Positions 5,200 to 11,204 of a DNA stretch of 11,204 nucleotides are shown here, one piece after another. The position numbers and the translations under genes are program-made. Position 1 is the stretch's first letter. Each line of letters opens with the position of its first letter. The notes beneath the pieces were generated by a model. The model made no database searches. It saw nothing but the letters and a program-made list of their open reading frames with translations, and was not told where the DNA came from. Source of the stretch: DATJBC01 sp035515515 (GTDB lineage Bacteria > Actinomycetota > Acidimicrobiia > Acidimicrobiales > UBA8190); contig DATJBC010000330.1 of assembly GCA_035515515.1 (NCBI GenBank), positions 1 to 11,204 of the forward strand. The letters are read 5' to 3'.

Positions 5200-7053
5200 A
5201 TGTGCGGCATCATCGGGGCCACCGGCGGGGACGGCGTGGCCGACATCCTGCTCGAGGGCCTGGCCCGCCTGGAGTACCGCGGCTACGACTCCGCCGGGGT
5301 GGCGCTGCAGTCCCCCGAGGGGCTGTGGCGGGCCCGGGCGGCCCAGGGCACGCGCTCGCTCGACGATCTGCGCAAGATGGTCGCCGAGGGCCCCCCGGCG
5401 GTGACGGCGGGCATCGGCCACACCCGGTGGGCCACCCACGGCCATCCCACCGAGGAGAACGCCCACCCCATCCTGGACTGCACGGGGTCCGTGGGCGTCG
5501 TCCACAACGGGATCATCGAGAACTTCCGGGAGCTGGCCCAGCAGCTGCGGGCCGAGGGCCACACCTTCACCTCCGACACCGACACCGAGGTGGTGTGCCA
5601 CCTCGTCGAGCGCGAGCTGTCCTCGGGCGCGTCGCTGGCCGACGCCGTGCGCAGCGCGCTGCGGGCCATGCGCGGCGCCTTCGCCCTGGCCGTGGTGTGC
5701 GCCTCCGAGCCGGGGACCATCGTGGCCGGGCGCCGGGTGTCGCCCCTCATCGTCGGCCTGGGCGACAAGCACGGCGAGGGGCTGCTGGCGTCGGACATCC
5801 CCGCCCTCCTCGGCAAGACGCGGCGCTTCTTCGTGCTCGACGACGACCAGGTGGTCGAGCTGCGCCCCGGCTCGATCCGGGTGACCACGCTGCACGGCAA
5901 GGAGGTGGAGCCCGAGGAGCTGCGCGTCGACTGGGACCTCGAGGCGGCCGAGAAGGGCGGCTTCCCCGACTTCATGGGCAAGGAGATCCACGAGCAGCCC
6001 CGCGCCATCGCCGACACGCTCCTCGGGCGCCTCCTGCCCGACGCCACGGTGGCCCTCGACGAGATGCGCATCACCGACGACGAGCTGCGCCGGGTGAGCA
6101 AGGTCTTCGTGGTGGCCTGCGGCACCAGCTACCACGCCGGCATGGTGGCCAAGTACGCCATCGAGCGCCTGGCCCGGCTCCCCACCGAGACCGACATCGC
6201 CTCGGAGTTCCGCTACCGCGACCCCGTCCTCGACGACCGCACCCTGGTGGTGGGGGTGAGCCAGTCGGGGGAGACCATCGACACCCTCCAGGCCATGCGC
6301 GAGGCCCGCCACTACGGGGCGCGCATCATGGTGATCTCCAACGTGGTCGACTCGTCCATGGCGCGCGAGGCCGACGGCGTCCTCTACACCCGGGCCGGTC
6401 CCGAGATCGGCGTGGCCGCCACCAAGACCCACCTCACCCAGGTGGTGGCGCTGGAGCTCGTCGCGCTGTACCTGGCGCAGCTGCGGGGCCTCACCTCGCC
6501 CGACCAGGCCCGCGACCTCTTCGCCCACCTGGGCCAGCTGCCCGCGCTGGTGGAGGACGCGCTGTCGCCCGAGCGCGACGCCGCGGTGGCCGACGTCGCG
6601 GCGACCTTCACCGCCACGCGCGACTTCTTCTTCATCGGGCGCCACCTGGGCTTCCCCGTCGCCCTGGAGGGAGCGCTCAAGCTCAAGGAGATCTCCTACG
6701 TGCGGGCCGAGGGGTATCCCGCCGGCGAGCTCAAGCACGGCCCCATCGCCCTCATCGTGCCGGGGACGGTGGTGGTGGGCGTGGCCACCCGCACGCCGCT
6801 GTGGGAGAAGGTGATGGGCAACGTGGCGGAGGTGCGCAGCCGCGGTGCCACGGTGGTGCTGGTGGCCAACGACGGCGACGACGAGACCGCCGCCCAGGCC
6901 GACCACGTGCTGTGGGTGCCCCGCACCGACCCGCTGTTCGCACCGGTGGTCGACGTGGTCCCGCTGCAGCTGTTCGCCTATCACGTGGCGCGGCTGCGGG
7001 GGCATGACGTCGACCGACCCCGCAACCTGGCCAAGACCGTCACCGTCGAGTGA
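5200..7053 (+). CDS. glmS: glutamine-fructose-6-phosphate aminotransferase (isomerizing)
   Basis: GlmS makes glucosamine-6-phosphate from fructose-6-phosphate and glutamine, the first committed step to UDP-GlcNAc. The frame is open far upstream, but the start must be ATG 5200. The enzyme needs the N-terminal Cys of MCGIIG as glutaminase nucleophile after Met removal. The product is 617 aa (E. coli 609). The glutaminase domain (about 1-240) shows R76 in HTRWATHG, N103-G104 in HNGIIEN and D128 in SDTDTE. A hinge (GGFPDFMGKEIHEQP) leads to two SIS domains, with CGTSYHAG (307-314), SQSGET (354-359), EISYVRAEGYPAGELKHGP with catalytic H513, and a C-terminal RNLAKTVTVE with K612. No Shine-Dalgarno is visible and a leaderless promoter is likely. 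The stop overlaps the acpS start as GTGA. Confidence 0.97.
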   Translation: MCGIIGATGGDGVADILLEGLARLEYRGYDSAGVALQSPEGLWRARAAQGTRSLDDLRKMVAEGPPAVTAGIGHTRWATHGHPTEENAHPILDCTGSVGVVHNGIIENFRELAQQLRAEGHTFTSDTDTEVVCHLVERELSSGASLADAVRSALRAMRGAFALAVVCASEPGTIVAGRRVSPLIVGLGDKHGEGLLASDIPALLGKTRRFFVLDDDQVVELRPGSIRVTTLHGKEVEPEELRVDWDLEAAEKGGFPDFMGKEIHEQPRAIADTLLGRLLPDATVALDEMRITDDELRRVSKVFVVACGTSYHAGMVAKYAIERLARLPTETDIASEFRYRDPVLDDRTLVVGVSQSGETIDTLQAMREARHYGARIMVISNVVDSSMAREADGVLYTRAGPEIGVAATKTHLTQVVALELVALYLAQLRGLTSPDQARDLFAHLGQLPALVEDALSPERDAAVADVAATFTATRDFFFIGRHLGFPVALEGALKLKEISYVRAEGYPAGELKHGPIALIVPGTVVVGVATRTPLWEKVMGNVAEVRSRGATVVLVANDGDDETAAQADHVLWVPRTDPLFAPVVDVVPLQLFAYHVARLRGHDVDRPRNLAKTVTVE

Positions 7054-7472
7054 GCGTGCCCCGGGGCGACGGCGCGGGGACCGTCCGGGGGATCGGTGTC
7101 GACGCCGTCGACGTGGCCCGCTTCAAAGAGGTGATGGCGCGGCGCCCGGCCGTGATCGACCGGCTGTTCACGCCGGCCGAGCGCGCCTATGCCGAGCGCA
7201 GCGCCGATCCCGCCCCCCGCTTCGCGGCGCGCTTCGCCGCCAAGGAGGCGGTGCTCAAGGCGCTGGGCGTGGGGGTGGGCGAGGCCGGCTTCCTCGAGGT
7301 CGAGGTGGTGCGGGCCGAGAGCGGGCAGCCGCACCTGGCCCTGTCGGGCAGGGCGGCCGTGCTGGCGGCGGACCGCGGGGTGCGCCACTGGCACGTGTCG
7401 CTCACCCACACCGACATCGTGGCCGTGGCGAGCGTCGTGGCCGAGGGGCCCGCCGGGGGTGCGGCGCCGTGA
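7050..7472 (+). CDS. acpS: holo-[acyl-carrier-protein] synthase
   Basis: AcpS transfers 4'-phosphopantetheine from CoA to the serine of acyl carrier protein, activating it for fatty acid synthesis. At 140 aa it is of normal length for this small, usually trimeric family. Motif 1 is GIGVDAVDVARF with the metal-binding Asp at D18. Motif 2 is RFAAKEAVLKALG with E66, and a C-terminal WHVSLTHTDIVAVASVV strand completes the fold. GTG 7050 overlaps the glmS stop as GTGA and is preferred. A second in-frame GTG at 7056 would shorten the protein by two residues and cannot be excluded. The Gly/Ala-rich last 10 residues are not conserved. The stop overlaps the next gene, again as GTGA. Confidence 0.94.
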   Translation: MSVPRGDGAGTVRGIGVDAVDVARFKEVMARRPAVIDRLFTPAERAYAERSADPAPRFAARFAAKEAVLKALGVGVGEAGFLEVEVVRAESGQPHLALSGRAAVLAADRGVRHWHVSLTHTDIVAVASVVAEGPAGGAAP

Positions 7473-8875
7473 AGCCGGTCCTGACGGTGCAGGACATGCG
7501 CGCCGTCGACGCCCGGGCCCTGCATGCCGTGGCCGAGGAGACCCTCGTCGAGCGGGCCGGCACGGCGGTGGCGTCGTGGGCGGTGCGCATGCTGGGCGGC
7601 ACCTACGGCCGCCGGGTGGTGGTGGTGGCCGGCAAGGGCAACAACGGCGCCGACGGCCGGGTGGCGGCCGACCGCCTGCGCCGGCGCGGGGCGCGCGTCA
7701 CGGTGGTGGAGGCCTCCGACGCCCCCGAGGGCATCGGGCCGGCGGGCGCCGTGCACCTCGTCATCGACGCCGCCTACGGGACCGGCTTCCGGGGCGAGTA
7801 CCGCGCCCCGGCCGTGCCCCCCGGCGTCCCCGTGTTGGCCGTCGACATCCCCTCGGGGGTGGACGGCGACACCGGCGCGGCGTGCGGCGAGCCCCTGCGC
7901 GCCGACGTGACGGTCACCTTCGCGGCGCTCAAGCCGGGGCTGCTCCAGGGCGACGGCGCCGCGCTGGCGGGGCGGGTCGAGGTGGCCGACATCGGGCTGG
8001 ACACCGGCGACGCCCGCATGTGGCTCGTCGACGACACCGACGTGGCCCGGCTGCTGGCGCCGCGCCCGCGCGACGCGCACAAGTGGCAGTCGGCGGTGGC
8101 CGTGGTGGCCGGGTCGCCGGGCATGACGGGCGCCGCCGGCCTGTGCGCCCGGGCCGCCTACCGGGCCGGGGCGGGCATGGTCCGCCTGGGCGTGCCGGGC
8201 GCCTCGGGGACCGAGCTGCCCGTGAGCGAGGCGGTGGGCGCCGCCCTCCCGGCGCGGGGGTGGGCGCCCGAGGCCCTGGCCATGGCCGAGCGCTGCAAGG
8301 CGGTGGTCGTCGGGCCCGGGCTGGGGCGGGCCGACGGCACCGGGACCGAGGTGCGGGCCGTGGTGGGCGACGCCCCGGTGCCGGTGGTGGTGGACGCCGA
8401 CGGGCTCTATGCCCTGGGGGAGGGCGACGAGCTGCGCGCCGCGCTGGCCCCGGGCCCGGCGTCGTCGGGCGCCGCGGGGCGCGCCCTGCGGGTCCTCACC
8501 CCCCACGACGGCGAGTTCGCCCGCCTGGCGGGGGCGGCGCCCGGGCCCGACCGCGTCGCCGCGGCCGCCGGCCTGGCGGCGCGCTGCGGGGCGGCCGTGC
8601 TGCTCAAGGGGCCCACCACGGTGGTGGCCCATCCCGGTGGCGACGTGCTCCTGGCGGCGACGGGCTCGCCCCGCCTGGCCACGGCGGGCACCGGCGACGT
8701 GCTGTCCGGGGTCATCGGGGCCTTCGTGGCCCGCGGCGTCGTCCCCCACGTGGCCGCCGCCCTCGCCGCCCACGTGCACGGCCGGGCGGCCGATCTCGGC
8801 GTGCCCGAGGGGCTCGTGGCCGGTGACCTCGCCGAGCTCGTGGCCCGGTGGCTGTCGGGGATCCGCCGGGGGTGA
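7469..8875 (+). CDS. nnr: bifunctional NAD(P)H-hydrate epimerase / ADP-dependent NAD(P)H-hydrate dehydratase
   Basis: This enzyme repairs damaged cofactor. The N-terminal YjeF_N domain epimerises (R)- and (S)-NAD(P)HX, and the C-terminal ribokinase-like domain dehydrates the S form back to NAD(P)H using ADP. GTG 7469 overlaps the acpS stop as GTGA and gives 468 aa. Epimerase part (about 1-195): GKGNNGADG (55-63), IDAAYGTGFRG with D100, and VDIPSGVDGDTG. Dehydratase part (about 200-468): HKWQSAVAVVAGSPGMTGAA from H204, VVGPGLGR, DADGLYAL from D309, TPHDGE (344-349), LLKGPTTVV, and AGTGDVLSG with the catalytic D410. The NNGGDG signature has Ala for its second Gly. The stretch between it and D100 is about 20 residues shorter than in E. 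coli YjeF as I recall it. Both active-site regions otherwise look intact. Confidence 0.95.
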   Translation: MKPVLTVQDMRAVDARALHAVAEETLVERAGTAVASWAVRMLGGTYGRRVVVVAGKGNNGADGRVAADRLRRRGARVTVVEASDAPEGIGPAGAVHLVIDAAYGTGFRGEYRAPAVPPGVPVLAVDIPSGVDGDTGAACGEPLRADVTVTFAALKPGLLQGDGAALAGRVEVADIGLDTGDARMWLVDDTDVARLLAPRPRDAHKWQSAVAVVAGSPGMTGAAGLCARAAYRAGAGMVRLGVPGASGTELPVSEAVGAALPARGWAPEALAMAERCKAVVVGPGLGRADGTGTEVRAVVGDAPVPVVVDADGLYALGEGDELRAALAPGPASSGAAGRALRVLTPHDGEFARLAGAAPGPDRVAAAAGLAARCGAAVLLKGPTTVVAHPGGDVLLAATGSPRLATAGTGDVLSGVIGAFVARGVVPHVAAALAAHVHGRAADLGVPEGLVAGDLAELVARWLSGIRRG

Positions 8876-10086
8876 GCGTGGCGGCCGGGCCCGAGCGCGC
8901 CGCGGAGGTGCTCGCCGGCCGGTGGCGGCCGCCGCGGGCCGAGATCGACCTCGGCGCGCTCCGGCACAACGCCGCCCTGCTGGCGCGCATCTGCGCGCCG
9001 GCGGCGCTGTGCGCCGTGGTGAAGGCCGACGGCTACGGGCACGGGGCCCCCGCCGTGGCCCGCGCCGCGCTGGAGGGCGGGGCCCGGTGGCTGGCGGTGG
9101 CCACGGTGGCCGAGGGGGCGGCCCTGCGCGACGCCGCCGTGGACGCCCCGGTGCTGGTGCTGTCGGAGCCCTCACCCGACACCATGGACGAGGTGGTGGG
9201 GCGGGGGCTCGTCCCCGCCCTCTACACCCGGGGCGGCGCCGAGGCGGCCGCCGCCGCGGCGGCCCGGGCGGGCGCCGTGACCGAGGTCCACGTCAAGGTG
9301 GACACCGGCATGCACCGCGGCGGGGCGTCGGCCGCCGAGCTGCTCGACGTGGTGCAGGCCGTGGCCGAGGCGCCCGCGCTGCGCTTCGGCGCCCTGTGGA
9401 CGCACTTCCCGGTGGCCGACGGCCCGGCTGCCGAGGACCGCGCCTTCACCGAGGCCCAGCTGCGGGCCCTGGAGCAGGCCCGCGCCGCGCTGGCGGCCCG
9501 GGGGCACGTGCCGGCGCTCGTGCACGCCGCCAACTCGTCGGGCGCCCTCGCCTTCCCCGCCGCCCGCCTCGACATGGTGCGCTGCGGCATCGCCCTCTAC
9601 GGGGTGTCGCCCTTCCCGCCCGCCGCGCCGCGCCCCGACGTGCTGGCCGCCACGGGCGCCGACCGCCTGCGGCCGGTGCTGTCGTGGCGCGCCTCGGTGT
9701 CGTCGGTGCGCCGCCTCGAGGCCGGTGCCCGCCCCTCCTACGGGCGGCTCCAGCCGCTGGCGGTGCCCTCCACGGTGGCGAGCGTGCCCGTGGGGTACGC
9801 CGACGGCGTCCCCCGGCGCTACTTCGGCGCCGGCGGGGTGGTCCTGGTGGGCGGCCGGCGGCGCCGGCTGGCCGGTATGGTCACCATGGACCAGATCGTG
9901 GTGGACTGCGGCCCCGACGCGGACGTGGCGGTGGGCGACGAGGTCGTGCTCATCGGCACCCAGGGCGCCGAGACGCTGAGCGCCACGGAGTGGGCCGCCA
10001 CGCTCGGCACCATCGAGCACGAGGTGTTCTGCAGGATCGGCGCCCGGGTGCCCCGGGTGCCGGTGGAGGGGAAGGCCGGGCCATGA
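8872..10086 (+). CDS. alr: alanine racemase (PLP-dependent)
   Basis: Alr interconverts L- and D-alanine and supplies D-Ala for the peptidoglycan stem peptide. GTG 8872 overlaps the nnr stop as GTGA and gives 404 aa. GTG 8848 upstream and GTG 8878 are alternatives, and the first conserved residues (RAEIDLGALRHN) begin only at about residue 22. The PLP lysine is K51 in VVKADGYGHG. K142 in KVDTGMHRGG matches the carbamylated lysine of the Geobacillus enzyme, and R149 matches its Arg136. The second catalytic base is Y290 in PSYGR, and VPVGYADG with Y309 and MVTMDQ (336-341) complete the substrate site. WTHFPVAD, HAANSSG and VRCGIALYG are all recognisable. An Ala-rich helix near residues 123-137 is unremarkable at this GC content. 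The downstream gene overlaps by ATGA. Confidence 0.96.
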   Translation: MSVAAGPERAAEVLAGRWRPPRAEIDLGALRHNAALLARICAPAALCAVVKADGYGHGAPAVARAALEGGARWLAVATVAEGAALRDAAVDAPVLVLSEPSPDTMDEVVGRGLVPALYTRGGAEAAAAAAARAGAVTEVHVKVDTGMHRGGASAAELLDVVQAVAEAPALRFGALWTHFPVADGPAAEDRAFTEAQLRALEQARAALAARGHVPALVHAANSSGALAFPAARLDMVRCGIALYGVSPFPPAAPRPDVLAATGADRLRPVLSWRASVSSVRRLEAGARPSYGRLQPLAVPSTVASVPVGYADGVPRRYFGAGGVVLVGGRRRRLAGMVTMDQIVVDCGPDADVAVGDEVVLIGTQGAETLSATEWAATLGTIEHEVFCRIGARVPRVPVEGKAGP

Positions 10087-11204
10087 GCGAGCAGCGCCGG
10101 TGGTACCAGAGCCGCGTGGTACGGGGGGTGGCCGCCGGGGCGACCACCGCGGTGGCGGCGGGGTGGGCGGCCCAGCACCGGCTGGTGGCGCGCGCCCAGG
10201 CCAGCGCCGAGGACATCGAGGCCGAGGGCCTCACCCTCCCCGACGACGTGGTGCACCACGACGTCGAGGTCGACGACGGCGGGCGCATCCACGTGGTCGA
10301 GCGCGGCCGGGGGCCCGCCGTCGTCCTGCTGCACGGCTACATGCTCTCGGGCGCCCTGTGGGCGCACCAGCTGCGCGACCTCGCCGGCGAGCACCGGGTC
10401 ATCGCGCCGGACCTGCGCGGCCACGGCGCGTCGGTGCCCGGCGACGCGGGCTTCACGGCGCCCACGGCGCCGATCCCCCCGGCACCGGGGGCCGGCGGGG
10501 AGGGCGACGGCGACGGGCGTCCCGCGCTGCGCGACGACGTGCGCATGGCCGCCGCCTCGGCGGGTTCGCCCGGGGTGCGGCGCATGGCGACCGACGTGGC
10601 GGCGGTGCTCGACGCCCTCGACGTCGAGCACGCCGTGGTGGTGGGCCACTCCATGGGCGGGATGGTGGCCCTGCAGCTCGTGCACGACAGCCCCGCGGCG
10701 TTCGTGCGCCGGCGGGTGGCCGGGCTGGCGCTCGTGTCGACCACGGGGGGGCCCTTCAGCCGCATGCCCGGGTTCGGGGGGATGGCCCGCCTGGCCGGCC
10801 CGGTGTCGGCGCGCGCCATGCACCTGGCCGACCGCTGGGGGGTGCGCACCATCGCCTCGGAGGACCTGCGGTGGTGGCTCACCCGGATGGGCTTCGGCGC
10901 CGACGCGCCGCCGTCGCAGGTGCGCTTCGTGGAGAGCCTCCACCTGGCCACCGCCCCCTCCACCATGGCGAGCCTCCTGGCGTCGCTGGCGCTGTTCGAC
11001 CTCTCGGCCTGGCTGGGCCAGCTGGACCTGCCCGTCCTGGTGGTGGTGGGGTCGCACGACCGGCTCACGCCCCCCCGCCACGCCTGGCGGACGGCCGAGG
11101 CGCTGCCCCAGGCGCAGCTGGTGGAGCTGCCCCGCTGCGGGCACATGCCCATGATCGAGCGCCGGCGCGAGTTCGCCCGGCTCGTCGACGAGTTCGCCGC
11201 CAAG
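10083..11204 (+). CDS. alpha/beta hydrolase, 3'-truncated by window end
   Basis: ATG 10083 overlaps the alr stop as ATGA, and the frame stays open to the last base (374 codons), so the stop is outside the window. The catalytic triad of an alpha/beta-hydrolase fold enzyme is complete: nucleophile S190 in GHSMGG, D326 in VGSHDRLTP and H354 in CGHMPMIE. The oxyanion-hole HG is at H84-G85 and DLRGHG at 110-115. The N-terminus is basic, followed by a Gly/Ala-rich stretch (about 13-32) that could be a weak membrane anchor or signal-like segment. A linker containing AEDIEAEGL precedes the catalytic core. An insert rich in Pro, Gly, Ala and Asp (about 125-165) separates DLRGHG from the helix before the nucleophile. 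Substrate is unknown; esterase or lipase activity is a guess. From memory, a related hydrolase follows alr and precedes tsaE in Streptomyces, so the linkage looks conserved. Confidence 0.9.
   Translation, partial: MSEQRRWYQSRVVRGVAAGATTAVAAGWAAQHRLVARAQASAEDIEAEGLTLPDDVVHHDVEVDDGGRIHVVERGRGPAVVLLHGYMLSGALWAHQLRDLAGEHRVIAPDLRGHGASVPGDAGFTAPTAPIPPAPGAGGEGDGDGRPALRDDVRMAAASAGSPGVRRMATDVAAVLDALDVEHAVVVGHSMGGMVALQLVHDSPAAFVRRRVAGLALVSTTGGPFSRMPGFGGMARLAGPVSARAMHLADRWGVRTIASEDLRWWLTRMGFGADAPPSQVRFVESLHLATAPSTMASLLASLALFDLSAWLGQLDLPVLVVVGSHDRLTPPRHAWRTAEALPQAQLVELPRCGHMPMIERRREFARLVDEFAAK

Noticed and set aside
3692..9175. Very long open frames on the - strand (about 480-765 codons) opposite glmM, glmS, nnr and alr
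   Set aside because: They lie opposite well-identified genes. Their translations are Gly/Arg/His/Ala-rich without recognisable domains. They follow from the near absence of A/T at third codon positions, which removes stop codons on the other strand.
9241..9276. Ala-codon-rich tract in alr as a simple repeat
   Set aside because: The codons vary (GCC, GCG) with no exact repeat unit. It is an Ala-rich helix in a normal position of the racemase.
1..11204. Search for a mobile element, CRISPR array, tRNA, phage or defence cassette
   Set aside because: No transposase, integrase, direct-repeat array, tRNA-like cloverleaf or composition shift was seen. All sequence is accounted for by housekeeping genes with gaps of at most 148 bp.

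Overview
The window is very GC-rich (clearly above 70 percent by eye, not computed), with G/C at almost every third codon position and frequent GTG starts. All genes that can be supported lie on the + strand. Gene order and protein sequences point to an actinobacterium. The short L17 (117 aa) lacks the long C-terminal tail I recall from Streptomyces and Mycobacterium, so a deep lineage such as Acidimicrobiia is a reasonable guess, but it is not proven by this stretch alone.

Layout. (1) Positions 1-2736 hold the end of a ribosomal protein/RNA polymerase operon: rpsD (5' end cut off by the window edge), rpoA, rplQ and truA. (2) After a 148-bp gap with a candidate promoter and a GC hairpin come rplM and rpsI, followed 7 bp later by glmM. 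(3) After a 74-bp gap with a candidate leaderless promoter comes a tightly packed run: glmS, acpS, a fused NAD(P)H-hydrate epimerase/dehydratase (nnr), alr, and an alpha/beta hydrolase cut off by the window end. From glmS onward every junction is a 4-base start/stop overlap (GTGA three times, then ATGA), and rplQ-truA joins by TTGA.

How the genes work together. The first half supplies translation and transcription machinery: S4, L17, L13, S9, RNA polymerase alpha and a tRNA pseudouridine synthase. The second half supplies envelope precursors and cofactor upkeep. GlmS makes glucosamine-6-phosphate and GlmM converts it to glucosamine-1-phosphate, on the way to UDP-GlcNAc. Alr makes D-alanine for peptidoglycan. 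AcpS activates acyl carrier protein for lipid synthesis. Nnr repairs hydrated NAD(P)H. This is a known actinobacterial chromosomal order in broad outline.

I see no mobile element, CRISPR array, RNA gene, phage gene or evident new defence or biosynthetic system. The points that deserve a second look are small: a probable leaderless glmS mRNA, a structured rplM leader, compact or substituted motifs in Nnr, GlmM and the RpoA C-terminal domain, a perfect 21-bp tandem duplication in glmM, and a low-complexity insertion in the terminal hydrolase.
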